Part shown: one piece after another, positions 20,392-30,300 of the stretch
Position numbering within the stretch: the stretch's first letter is position 1
Layout: every line of letters starts with the position of its first letter
From: Lachnospiraceae bacterium
GTDB lineage: Bacteria; Bacillota; Clostridia; Lachnospirales; Lachnospiraceae
Assembly (NCBI GenBank): GCA_017438305.1
Contig: JAFRVX010000132.1
Location: 1-34,398 of the forward strand
Direction of reading: 5' to 3'
Length of the DNA: 34,398 nt
The notes under the pieces: model-generated
Told to the model about the DNA's origin: nothing
The model's database searches: none
What the model saw: the letters and a program-made list of their open reading frames with translations, nothing else
Position numbers and translations under genes: made by a program

Positions 20392-23300
20392 GCAGTTTTC
20401 CCTCCTTTCTTCCTTCTCTTTCTTAAAAGGACGATCAGAGAGAAGGCCGCTGTCGCAAAGGTTGCCCCGGAAAGCGCCAGATAAAGCCCTCTGTCTGAAG
20501 CTGCGCCCAGCACTACATCGGGACTCTTTTTCGGCTCTTCCTTTTTTGGCGGGTCAGGATCGTAAACCGGCGTGATCTCTGTTTCCGTTACCTGGACCGG
20601 CGTATTGGCGGAATCCTGCTTCTCCTTAAGTTCAGGATATTTCTCTTCTGTCAGAAGGATCTCTTTCCGTATCTCTTTCCCGGTTTCGGGATCTGCAGCT
20701 GTATACGAAAAAGTACCGGCAGCGTTATAGGCTTTAGCGATGTTCAGGTATCCGTCTTTATCGTCCTGCTTATTGTCTTTGGCTGACGGTGCCAGATATT
20801 CCTCCGCTTCCGCGGAAACCTTTGCCGAAACCGAAAGAACCGCCGTACAGCCGGGATCTATCCGGATCCTGGGATTCTCTTTTCCGTCTTTTGCCGCTTT
20901 ATCGTTGAGCCAGACCGTACCTTTTCCGCTGACGCTTTTCCAGACCGGATTCTCGAAATGATCCTGGTTTTCAAAAGTGTCGGATACAGAAAGATCAAGC
21001 GTCACGCCGCCGGTATTCTTCACCCGGATCTCGTAAAGGACCGTATCTCCCCGCCTGAAGCCATAGGAAGCAGCGGTTTTCTCTCCGACTTTTGCTTCCC
21101 CTGTTGTTTCTTCTTCGGATTTTGATGTTTCCGTCTTTTCGATCTCCTTTACCGGCGCTTCAGTGATCCGGACCTTTTCAAGGGTATAGCCGGGAACCAG
21201 TACCTGCACCGGGGTATTGGCCGTATCTGACCGGGGAGCAAGAGAAGGATAATCCTTTTCCGAGACCATCCGCAGTACAGTAACCGTTTCTCCCGAATGT
21301 GCCGTACTCTTTCTGATAAGCGGGATCTCTCCTGTGACAGAAGTCACAGTGACCGTATTCAGATACCCGTCCTCCGGATCTTCCTTCCGGTCGCCCGCAG
21401 ACGGCGCTGTGTATTCCGGTACGTCTTCACCGACGACCGCTTCGAAAAGGATCTCGGCAGTGCAGCCTGTCTCCAGCCGGATCCGGACGGAATTCTTCAA
21501 TGCCGTATCCTGATCCAGTCTTGTGACGCCGGCTCCCGTTACGGAAATGACTTTCAGACCGCTGAAATAAGCGGCAGCTTCTTTTGAAAAGACGTCTGAA
21601 ACCGTTAAGGATAGGGGGATGTTTCCGGTATTGGTCACCGACGCCAGGAACCGGACCGTATCTCCTTCAAAGAAGCCGTAGCGGTCGGTCCCGGGCTTCT
21701 GATGAGCCTCCGTGAGCCTTACCTTCTTCATTTCATAGCCGGGTGATATCTCCTGCACAGGCGTGTTGGCCGTATCCTGTTTCTCCTTAAGTTCAGGACA
21801 ATTCTCTTCATTCAGGAGGATTTCCTCCTGTTTCTCTTCTCCGGTTTCGGGATCCCGTACCGTACAGGTATAAGTCCCGGAGACATTATAAGCCCTGGCG
21901 GTATTCAGATAACCGTCCTTATCGTCGCTCTTTATGTCCCGGGCTGACGGAGCGAGATACTCTTCCGCCTCTTCGGAGACCGCTGCCGATACCAGTAAGA
22001 GCGCGCTGCAGCCAGGATCAACCGCTATTTTCGGATCCTCTTTCCCACCCTTTGCTGCCTTCTCATTCAGCCAGAGCGTCCCTTCGCCGCTGACGCTTTC
22101 CCAAGTCAGGTTTTCGAAACAGGACTGTTTTTCAAAGGCATCGGATACCGAAAGGGTAAGCCTGATGTTCCCGGTATTCTTCACCCGGATCTCATAAAGG
22201 ACTGTATCCCCGCTTCTGAAACCATAGGCGGGTGAAGAGGCTTTTCCTGCTTCTTTTTTCTCTTCTTCTGCCGTTTCCGCTGTTTTCAAAGGCGCGTCAG
22301 TGACCCGGAGCTTTTCAATGGTATAACCGGGACGGATTTCCTGAACCGGCGTATTGGCCGTGTCTTCCTTCTCAGGAAGTTCGGTCTCCTCTGTTTTTTT
22401 CTCTGTTTTTTCTTCAGGATCTTCAGAAGGCCTGAACGCCTCATAGGTGGCTTTTACCCTGCGGGCCCGGGCCGTATTCAGATAACCGTCTTCGTCGTCT
22501 TCTTTATCATCGATGCTGTGGGAAGCCAGATAGGAGGAAGCGCTGTCCTGCACTTCGGCTTCAAACAGGATGACCGCTTCAGCCTTTGGCTGCAGGCGGA
22601 TCTCGGGCGAGACTGTCTGGTCTCTGGAAGCTTCCTCATTCAACCATTCGGCAGCCTCTCCCAAAACACTTCTTACGACCGGTTCCGAAAAAGCTGCTTT
22701 GGCCGCTTCTTCAAAAACATCCTCCACTGTCATGGTAAGAACGGTGTCTCCTGTATTCTGCACCGTCACTTCATAGGAAACGGTTTCCCGGGGACGGAAG
22801 CCGTAAAACCCTTTCGTGAAGGCTTCCGGCGCCTCAGTCAGCCTGTTCTTGGTGATCTCATAGTCAGAAACCAGCTGGACCGGCGTATTTGCGGTATCCT
22901 CTTGTGCCGCCAGCTCTTCCGGAAAATCCTTTTCCGTAAAGACGATGGTCCGTTCTGCCGATTCAAGCCCTTCTTCTCCGGGTACCTGAAGGGAAACGGT
23001 ATATTCCGCTTCCACGTCAAAAACCGATGCTGTATTCAGGTAGCCGTCGTTCAGAACCGTCTTATCATCGGCAGGGTCATCCGCCAGATATTCCCAGGCT
23101 GCATCCGATACCACAGTAAACAAAAACACAGAAGCCTGGCATCCGGGTTCGATCCGGATCCTTGCCGGAGCTTCCTTATCATCCGGATTCAGCCACCGGG
23201 CGCCTTCACCGCTCACAGAGGAGATCCGGGGCGTTCCGAAGCAGCCCTCCGCCGCTTCTTCATATACATCCGTAAGAGACATTGTCAGGGCGATGTTGCC

Positions 23301-26300
23301 GGTATTCCGGAGGATCACCTCGTAATTGACGGCGTCCCCATGACGGAAGCCGAAACCGTTCTCATCTCCCTTCTGAGGCGCCTGGCTTAAACGGTGCTTC
23401 ATGATCTCATAAGACGGAATGATCTTTTTATCCATCATGGTAAAAGCCTGGACCTCTCTGGTATCTGTTACCGTAAAAGGCATGAGGTCTTGCAGGAAAT
23501 ATCCGAAAGGCGCTTCCTTTTCCCGGAGATAATAGTTTCCGGCGGGAAGCTTCCGGATCACTTCGGGGACCTCGCCAGAGGTCCAGGAAAGCGGCGTTCC
23601 GTCTTCCCCTGCCATCGGTCTGCCGTCTTTTGTCAGGATCTCGAAAACCGCGCCAGGGATCAGTTCCAGGGTCTCCTCGGACAATTTGCTGATCTCCACA
23701 TGGATCTCGGGATCTTCCATAAAAAACACCTGAAGATCCTGGGTATCCCTGATCTCGATCTTTCTTTCCTCTGCGGTGACATAGCCGGCGGGGGTACTGA
23801 TTTCCCGCAGCATGAACCGGCTGCCCGGGACCAGGTAGGCGATCAGATGGCCGTAAAGGCCGGTTTCATCGTGAAGCGTCTGATCTTCTGTTCCGGTGGT
23901 CCAGGTATAGGACGGTTCCTCGGAGATCCGGCCTTCCTTGTCGATGGCAAACAGTCCCAGGACCGCACCGGGCACGTTTTTCTTTTCCGCTCCGTCGTCG
24001 CACTTGATAAACAGCGCTCTTACAGGGGTCTCCGGTACGATGGTTTCCGCAGCCTCAACGACTGCCGCCCCGGTTTTATCCCAGGAAGCTTCCACCGGGA
24101 AGGTTCCTGTATTTACGGTAAAGCCTGCCGGAGCTTTTCTCTCCCGGAAGATATACTTTCCGTTGGGAAGCGGATGATCCTTATAGCTGCCTTCCGTCAT
24201 GACTTCCGCTGTTATGCGTCCGTCCTCGTCGGTAGTATAAGAACCGACCACTGTTCCGGCCCGAATAACCTCGCCGGTCGGGATATCCGTAACGTCTGAC
24301 TGCAGGGCCAATTCGAAGACAGCTCCCTTCAGGGAAACGGAAGAGGCCTGCTCTTTGCCGGCATCTGTCATTTTTCCGTCTGTCTTCTCTGCATCTGACT
24401 GCCCTGCGTCCGTCTTCTCTGCGTCTGTCTTCTCTGCATCTGACTTCCCTGCGTCCGTTTTCTGAAGCTTCAGCCTGACCCGCTGGCGTTCTTCGGAAAC
24501 AGCTGCTTCAACAAACAGGGCTGAACTGCCGCCCTTTACCTTCACTTCATAGACCGTCGGGTCCAGAGCGTATCCGGAAGCCTGAACAGCGGTTTCTTTA
24601 AGATAATAGGTACCGACTTTCAGCATGCCGCTTTTTACCGTACCGTCATCTCCGGTCTTCAGGTTTTCCTGTTTTTTGCCGTTAACGTCCGCAGCAGGCA
24701 CCTTGCAGGCCTTATCCGTGAAGATGCCGTAAACGCCTCCGGAAACCGCTTTTCCGGTATTCCGGTCCGTCTTTTTGATCAGAATGCTGCCGCATCTTTC
24801 ATTGACCACCGTAAAGGTATTGCTGCTTTCCGCTTCTTTTACCGTGATCGTCTTTCCCTTCCGGTAAGCTTCATCCATGACGTAGCCCTCCGGTACGGCA
24901 GTCTCATAAATCACACAGGAGGTGCCCACGGGGATATTCTCCCAGACGGCCGTTCCGTCTTTTCCGGTGGCAGCCGTATGGTCCTGGTCTCCGTAGCGGA
25001 GATTAAAGGAGACGCCGGCCAGCACATTTCCTTCCTCATCTGTCTTTTTGACGATGACCGACGAAACCCGGGTGTTGACGGCTTCCGCCGTTGTCAGGAG
25101 GCTGTCTTCCCTGACCGTGACGGTCTTACCCTTCTTCCATTCATCGGGAATACTGTAGCCGGAAGGTGCGGCGGTCTCTTTCAAGGTATAGGAGGCGCCG
25201 AAATTGAGACCTGGCCAGAGGGCGGATCCGTCGGAACCGGTCGTCTTTTTCCCCAGAGAAGTACTGCCGGAAAACAGTTCGAAGACCGCGCCGGCAAGGG
25301 CCTTTCCGTTTCCATCCTTTTTGATAAGCTTCAGTTCCGGTGAAGGCGTTTCCCGGCTGCTGCCGGCTTCACTGACTTTATCATAATTCTTTACTGTCTC
25401 ATAAGCCCAGGCTACAGCCTGTTCACCGGCCTTTGCCGATCTGACATAAGACAGGTCGACGTTCTGGGACGTCCAGGAAGACAAGGCTGCTGCCATTACC
25501 GCAACGGTCTTTTTTGCGTTGTTTTTCGATGGGATAGATAAGGTCAGGGTCTTTACCGTTTCCTTTTCCGTATTAAAACCGGAGAGTACGGTAGTTTCAG
25601 CTGTTTTCTTATCCAATAAACTGCCGGAGGGCAGTCCTGAGAAGGAAAGGCGGATACCGCCGTTTGCCATGCTTCCCTTTACCGTTATCACACTCTCCAG
25701 GCGGGAACCGTTTAAGGAAAAAGCCCCCATGGCCACCGATACGGAAGGCGCAGCCTCCCTGTCCTTTGCGGACAGCAGGTACCGGACGTAGCCCTTAACG
25801 TCATAGGATGTCAGGTTCACCAGGGTATCTTCCGTGCAGAGTTTTTCAAAGACCTCCGCACCGTCGTTGTTATTCCCTTTCGTTCCGGCGAGATAGACCC
25901 AGAGGGCAAACTGCGTTCCCTGACGGAGCGCTTCTTCGGGAAAGTTTTCATAAGCGGTGCCCTGGAGGCCGGTATTCCTGGGGTAGCCGTATTTCAGCAT
26001 GTTGACAAGGCCTTTATACTGCGTATCCGTGATCCCGAGAGAAGATTTCAGGGAAGCAGCACTGAATGAAGAGGTTCCGCTTCCCGGCAGACCGTAATTC
26101 AGCTGGGTACAGTAGCCGACGATGTCTTTATCATTGACCGCCCGGTAGATATTTGCCAGTTCATCCGCGCCTTTGGTGACGCCGTAATACCGCTTATACT
26201 TTTCAGCGCCCTCGATATAGAGATTAGATGATTTGGAAACGAATTCCTTCAGTTTTCTGGCGAAGGCGGTGACATTTGCCGCATCCGGCGCGATGCCGTC

Positions 26301-26687
26301 TTCCTGGCGGATCCGGCTGGCTTCCCAGAAAGCACCCAGAGCATCCGTGTTCGGGACCTGGTCTGAAGAGGCCAGCTTCTTCTTTCCCCGGATCACTTCA
26401 GCCCAGGCTTCCGGAAGGAAGGAGGTGCAGTCCACCCCGCTCTCGCTCTGATAACTATAAAACATATCAATGATGGCCGCGGCTCCGGGATTATGGAGAT
26501 ACCCGTCTCCCTTATAAATTCCCGGCCTCAGGGAAGCCCCGATATAATAGGTCTTCGGCACTTCCGAGGAAAAGCCCGAAGGCGTCGTGTCAGCTTTTGC
26601 CGTTTCCGGACCGAACCGGAACACTTCTGAAAGGATCAACAGAACGACCATCAGAAGACTGGCTGCTTTAGTGCGTTGTCTTTTCAT
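20388..26687 (-). CDS. Giant thioester-domain adhesin with Cna-B (SpaA-like) domains and five novel tandem repeats
   Basis: The 2099-residue surface protein has a signal peptide (about 1-32). An N-terminal thioester domain spans about 45-310, with C193 in YCTQLN and Q259 in TQFALW as the likely thioester pair. About six Cna-B/SpaA domains follow (about 450-540, 541-632, 633-740, 780-880, 888-990, 995-1085), with lysines in LIKKD-type starts and Glu in LKETAAPSGY-type ends that could form isopeptide bonds. A Lys/Asp/Thr-rich linker is at 741-779. Five repeats of about 185 residues (about 1090-2033) each begin YxIxKxRxTxAP, contain NTG and GYLNTA, and end DTANTPVQ. A C-terminal helix (about 2064-2088) ends in RKRRKK. 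There is no canonical LPXTG; the pre-helix sequence is VVLGAASDRG. ATG 26687 follows AAGGAG. It probably binds host or microbial surfaces covalently. Confidence 0.88.
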   Translation of the reverse strand: MKRQRTKAASLLMVVLLILSEVFRFGPETAKADTTPSGFSSEVPKTYYIGASLRPGIYKGDGYLHNPGAAAIIDMFYSYQSESGVDCTSFLPEAWAEVIRGKKKLASSDQVPNTDALGAFWEASRIRQEDGIAPDAANVTAFARKLKEFVSKSSNLYIEGAEKYKRYYGVTKGADELANIYRAVNDKDIVGYCTQLNYGLPGSGTSSFSAASLKSSLGITDTQYKGLVNMLKYGYPRNTGLQGTAYENFPEEALRQGTQFALWVYLAGTKGNNNDGAEVFEKLCTEDTLVNLTSYDVKGYVRYLLSAKDREAAPSVSVAMGAFSLNGSRLESVITVKGSMANGGIRLSFSGLPSGSLLDKKTAETTVLSGFNTEKETVKTLTLSIPSKNNAKKTVAVMAAALSSWTSQNVDLSYVRSAKAGEQAVAWAYETVKNYDKVSEAGSSRETPSPELKLIKKDGNGKALAGAVFELFSGSTSLGKKTTGSDGSALWPGLNFGASYTLKETAAPSGYSIPDEWKKGKTVTVREDSLLTTAEAVNTRVSSVIVKKTDEEGNVLAGVSFNLRYGDQDHTAATGKDGTAVWENIPVGTSCVIYETAVPEGYVMDEAYRKGKTITVKEAESSNTFTVVNERCGSILIKKTDRNTGKAVSGGVYGIFTDKACKVPAADVNGKKQENLKTGDDGTVKSGMLKVGTYYLKETAVQASGYALDPTVYEVKVKGGSSALFVEAAVSEERQRVRLKLQKTDAGKSDAEKTDAEKTDAGQSDAEKTDGKMTDAGKEQASSVSLKGAVFELALQSDVTDIPTGEVIRAGTVVGSYTTDEDGRITAEVMTEGSYKDHPLPNGKYIFRERKAPAGFTVNTGTFPVEASWDKTGAAVVEAAETIVPETPVRALFIKCDDGAEKKNVPGAVLGLFAIDKEGRISEEPSYTWTTGTEDQTLHDETGLYGHLIAYLVPGSRFMLREISTPAGYVTAEERKIEIRDTQDLQVFFMEDPEIHVEISKLSEETLELIPGAVFEILTKDGRPMAGEDGTPLSWTSGEVPEVIRKLPAGNYYLREKEAPFGYFLQDLMPFTVTDTREVQAFTMMDKKIIPSYEIMKHRLSQAPQKGDENGFGFRHGDAVNYEVILRNTGNIALTMSLTDVYEEAAEGCFGTPRISSVSGEGARWLNPDDKEAPARIRIEPGCQASVFLFTVVSDAAWEYLADDPADDKTVLNDGYLNTASVFDVEAEYTVSLQVPGEEGLESAERTIVFTEKDFPEELAAQEDTANTPVQLVSDYEITKNRLTEAPEAFTKGFYGFRPRETVSYEVTVQNTGDTVLTMTVEDVFEEAAKAAFSEPVVRSVLGEAAEWLNEEASRDQTVSPEIRLQPKAEAVILFEAEVQDSASSYLASHSIDDKEDDEDGYLNTARARRVKATYEAFRPSEDPEEKTEKKTEETELPEKEDTANTPVQEIRPGYTIEKLRVTDAPLKTAETAEEEKKEAGKASSPAYGFRSGDTVLYEIRVKNTGNIRLTLSVSDAFEKQSCFENLTWESVSGEGTLWLNEKAAKGGKEDPKIAVDPGCSALLLVSAAVSEEAEEYLAPSARDIKSDDKDGYLNTARAYNVSGTYTCTVRDPETGEEKQEEILLNEENCPELKEKQDTANTPVQEISPGYEMKKVRLTEAHQKPGTDRYGFFEGDTVRFLASVTNTGNIPLSLTVSDVFSKEAAAYFSGLKVISVTGAGVTRLDQDTALKNSVRIRLETGCTAEILFEAVVGEDVPEYTAPSAGDRKEDPEDGYLNTVTVTSVTGEIPLIRKSTAHSGETVTVLRMVSEKDYPSLAPRSDTANTPVQVLVPGYTLEKVRITEAPVKEIEKTETSKSEEETTGEAKVGEKTAASYGFRRGDTVLYEIRVKNTGGVTLDLSVSDTFENQDHFENPVWKSVSGKGTVWLNDKAAKDGKENPRIRIDPGCTAVLSVSAKVSAEAEEYLAPSAKDNKQDDKDGYLNIAKAYNAAGTFSYTAADPETGKEIRKEILLTEEKYPELKEKQDSANTPVQVTETEITPVYDPDPPKKEEPKKSPDVVLGAASDRGLYLALSGATFATAAFSLIVLLRKRRKKGGKTA

Positions 26688-26865
26688 AGATTCTCCTTAT
26701 TTCTTTATTGCTCCCCGACGGTCAGGCAAAAGCATACAGAGCCTTTCTGCTCCGGGCGGGAAAGCTGCATGAATATGATCCAGTTTTCAGTCAGCGGCTG
26801 CCCTTGAGTGATCACAGAGAAAGCTTCGATCAACGCCTTTCACAGGGTGATTACAGGAGGAGTTT

Positions 26866-26913
26866 ATGTCTATGGCCTCTGTGGAAGTCACAGAGGACGA
26901 TCCGGTTTCATGA
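26866..26913 (+). CDS. Possible 15-codon ORF with a strong ribosome binding site
   Basis: AGGAGG (26855-26860) is followed after 5 nt by ATG and the peptide MSMASVEVTEDDPVS. Its stop overlaps the start of the next tiny ORF (ATGA at 26910-26913). The pairing of a good ribosome site with an overlapping ORF is suggestive, but no promoter is evident and coding status is uncertain. Confidence 0.3.
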   Translation: MSMASVEVTEDDPVS

Positions 26914-27005
26914 CAAGTGAAGAAAAGATAAGACAGCGCATGGCAATGCTGTGCCATGGAGTTCTGTACAACAGCATAATTCTGTATAACAGTGTAATTC
27001 TGTAA
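26910..27005 (+). CDS. Possible 31-codon ORF coupled to the preceding micro-ORF
   Basis: The frame begins with ATG inside the ATGA overlap and encodes MTSEEKIRQRMAMLC followed by a hydrophobic tail containing LYNSII and LYNSVI. The tail repeat is produced by the 18-bp DNA iterons. The frame is also open upstream from a GTG at 26808 without a ribosome site. It could be a small membrane peptide, or the repeats could be regulatory DNA that happens to be open. Confidence 0.25.
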   Translation: MTSEEKIRQRMAMLCHGVLYNSIILYNSVIL

Positions 27006-27010
27006 AACAG
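26964..27010. repeat. Three iterons CTGTANAACAG with exact 18-bp period
   Basis: CTGTACAACAG (26964-26974), CTGTATAACAG (26982-26992) and CTGTAAAACAG (27000-27010) are evenly spaced, and each is an inverted repeat CTGT/ACAG. They lie about 280-320 bp upstream of the adhesin start. The first 11-mer is identical to the core of the palindrome at 2548-2558. Confidence 0.7.
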
Positions 27011-27193
27011 GTGGGATAAGACGAGAAGCTGAGGTTTCCGCTTCCGGAAACTGCAGCCATAAGAAAAAGAAAAGCCTGCCCGGGAATCAGCTTTCTGAAA
27101 TAAGCCGGGCCTGTGCTGCACTATATCAGCCGGCATCGCTTTCCGTCAAGAGCGCTGCGGCAGTTTCCGGGACTTTTTTCCGTCGCCGGGATC

Positions 27194-27241
27194 AAAAAAA
27201 ACAAAGGGTGTGCAGGAAAACCTGCTTTTGCACACCCTTTG
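27194..27241 (-). terminator. Strong intrinsic terminator downstream of carB-dapF
   Basis: A perfect 13-bp stem CAAAGGGTGTGCA/TGCACACCCTTTG (27202-27214 with 27229-27241) is followed on the minus strand by eight Ts, with only the first stem base between. A second T-run on the other side (27248-27254) may allow weak bidirectional function. It lies about 140 nt after the fused gene's stop. The stretch between (27242-27377) holds nothing else recognisable. Confidence 0.85.
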
Positions 27242-27377
27242 TCCGAGTTTTTTTATTATTTACTTTTTTAGCGGTCCGATCGGTTTACGGAAGTCTTTCC
27301 GGTCAGCTTTTCCCGATCTGCCTTTCCGTCGATCCGGGTCCCGAAAGGTTATTTCCGGCCTTCGTTTCCGTATCTTC

Positions 27378-30300
27378 TTAATACTCAAACTCGCCTTCAA
27401 ACACCGTAACGGCGCTGCCGGTAAGGATCATCCGTTCGTCGATATAATTCACAGTAAGGTCTCCGCCGGGAAGCCGCACCTTGATGTCCCGGCCTTCGGG
27501 AAGCCTGCCGGTCTTTACGCCGGCCGCCACCGCTGCCAGGGCGCCGGTGCCGCAGGCCAGGGTCTCCTTGTTGCCCCGCTCGTAGACCCGCACCCGGATG
27601 GAGGACGCGTCAACGATCCGGACAAATTCCGTATTGATGCGTTCCGGAAAGTAAGGCGCGTACTCAAACTTCGGGCCGAGTTCCTCAAGGTCCAGGGCGT
27701 CGATGGCGTCCTCGAAGACGACACAGTGGGGATTTCCGACGGAAAGGCAGGTGATCTCGTAGGTTTCCTGCCCGATCTTTGCCGGGAATTCCACGATCTC
27801 TTCTCCGGCAAAGCCCAGAAGCGCCGTATCCACCGGCAGCTCGGAAGCCGTGAAAACCGCCCCGTCCAGTCTGACGGAAACGGAGCTCACCTTCCCGTCC
27901 CGTAAATAGACCTGCAGGTGATAGACCTGTCCGCCGGTCTCGACGGTCATGAATTCGGAGCGGATCAGCCCTCTGTCGTAACAGTATTTGGCCACGCAGC
28001 GGATATTGTTTCCCGCCATCTGCCCTTCGGAGCCGTCCTTGTTGAAGGAACGCATCCGAATATCGGCCTTGTCCGAGTTCTCCATCAGCACGATGCCGTC
28101 TCCGCCGATCCCGTAATGGGGCGTGCAGAGCTGGACGCACAGGGACTCCGGACAGGTGATGGAGCCGTCGAAATTCTCCACGAAGATGTAATCGTTGCCG
28201 CAGGACTGCATCTTCTGGAAACGGATCTTCTGGCGCCATTTTCGCATGTTGTTGATGTCCACCAGTTCCGTATTGTCCGCGGTATAGCGGCTTTCCATGA
28301 TATCGGCCAGGGCGTTGGCGGTATCCAGGGAAGTAAGGCAGGGCACGCCCGCCTGCATGGCCTTCCGGTGAAGCACCGTATAATCCCCTACCGTGGCGTC
28401 CTTTACGGCGCCGGTGTAGATGATGCAGGAGATCTCCCGGTTGTCCAGAAGCTCCAGGATCTCGTCGCTTTCCGTGGCGTTCGCGGTAACGTGGACCGGG
28501 ATGCCCAGATGCTTAATGGCCTCTGCGGTGCCCGAGGTGGCAAAAAGGAAAAATCCCTGTTCGTAGAACCGGCCCGCAAGGCCCGAGATCTCCTGGTAAT
28601 CACTTTCTTCAACGCTCAGGAAGATGCCGTTTGCCCGGTCGTTCCCCGCTTCGGGAACCTTGAGCCCCGAGGCCGTCAGGCCTTTGAACAGGGCTTCCGC
28701 CATGGTCTTTCCGAGACCCAGGACCTCGCCGGTGGATTTCATCTCCGGTCCCAGGATGGAATTGGCGTCGTTCAGCTTTTCAAAGGAGAACACCGGCACC
28801 TTGACCGCATAGTAAGGCGGCGTCCGGTAAAGCCCCGTTCCGTAGCCCAGATCCGCAAGTTTCCCGCCCAGCATGACCCGGGCCGCCAGGTCCACCATCG
28901 GGACCCCCGTCACCTTGCTGATATAGGGAACCGTCCGGGATGCCCTGGGGTTCACCTCGATCACATAAAGCTCATTGTCATAGATCAGGTACTGGATATT
29001 CACCAGGCCCTGGGTCTTTAAGGCAAGGGCCAGTTTTTCCGAGCAGTCGCAGATGATCTTTAAAAACCGGTCGTTCAGATTAAAGGGCGGGTAGACCGCG
29101 ATGGAATCGCCCGAATGGACGCCGGCCCGCTCCACATGCTCCATGATGCCGGGGATGAGCACGTCCGTACCATCGGAGATGACGTCCACCTCCAGCTCGA
29201 TGCCAGGCATATATTTATCGATCAGCACCGGGTTCTCGATGCCGCCCGCCAGGATCTTCTCCATATAGGATTCGGTCATCTCCCGGTTCCGTGATATGGT
29301 CATGTTCTGGCCGCCGATCACATAGGAAGGCCTTAAGAGGACCGGATAGCCCAGCTCCTCAGCAGCCTCGATGGCTTCCTGAAGCCCCAGGACGCTTAAG
29401 CCCTTCGGGCGCCGGATGCCGAAGGTCTCTAAAAGAGCGTCGAACCGGCTTCTGTCTTCGGCGATGTCGATGCTCTCCGCGGAGGTCCCCAGGATCCTTA
29501 CGCCGTGATCGTTAAGATACCCCGTCAGATTAATGGCGGTCTGACCGCCGAAGGCCACCACCACGCCCACAGGCTTCTCGATGGCCAGGATGTCCATGAC
29601 GTCTTCCGGCGTCAGCGGTTCAAAATAGAGGCGGTTCGCGGTATCGTAGTCCGTTGAGACAGTCTCCGGATTGTTGTTGATGATGACTACGTCGTAGCCC
29701 ATCTCCTGCAGCGTCCAGACGCAGTGCACGGAGCTGTAGTCGAATTCGATGCCCTGGCCGATCCGGATGGGGCCGGATCCCAGGACCACGATGACCGGTT
29801 TCCCGGACTTCGGGAAATCCGCGGCCTGGTCTTCTTCATCCACCACAGAATAGAAATAGGGCTGTTCGTTTCCGAAAACAGGGCTGCAGGTATCCACGAT
29901 CCTGTAGGAGAAGGGGATCCTGGGCACGTCCGAAACGCCGGAAAGACGACGGATGGCCGCTGCGGTATAGCCGTAAGTCTGGGCGGTCTTCACCAGTTCC
30001 TCCGTCAGCGGTTCTTTCGCCAGACGGTTTTCGATTTCCAGAAGGTGATTGATCTTTTTCAGGAAATAGGGATCGATCATGGTGATCCCGTAGATCTCGT
30101 CAATGCTCATGCCGGCCTTCAAGGCTTCATAGACCGTAAAGAGCCGCCGGTCATCCTGGGCCTTCAGACGCTCGATAAGCGGCGCGTCGGAAAGCGGTGC
30201 CGCATTCAGCGTATCCAGGCCGATCTCGGCGCCCCGGACTGCTTTCATCAGGGCCTGTTCAAAGGTGTCGCCGATGGACATGACTTCTCCGGTGGCCTTC

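Larger units (their letters stand above)
26688..27193. other. Palindrome-rich intergenic region upstream of the adhesin
   Basis: No protein gene can be supported with confidence. The region contains CCTCTGTG/CACAGAGG (26876-26896), CATGGCA/TGCCATG (26939-26958), three iterated CTGTANAACAG motifs (26964-27010), GTTTCCG/CGGAAAC (27034-27051) and a longer GCCCGG/CCGGGC hairpin near 27078-27111. No clear sigma-70 promoter for the adhesin was found, so its transcription may depend on an activator or another sigma factor. The density of dyads suggests a regulatory region. Confidence 0.5.

Noticed and set aside
20740..26500. Numerous plus-strand ORFs antisense to the giant adhesin
   Set aside because: All are shadows of the repeat-rich minus-strand gene, repeated at each domain copy and without ribosome sites.
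26888..27136. Minus-strand ORF of 82 codons upstream of the adhesin
   Set aside because: Weak ribosome site, starts near a hairpin, and its YRITLL/YRIMLL repeat is just the opposite strand of the iterons.
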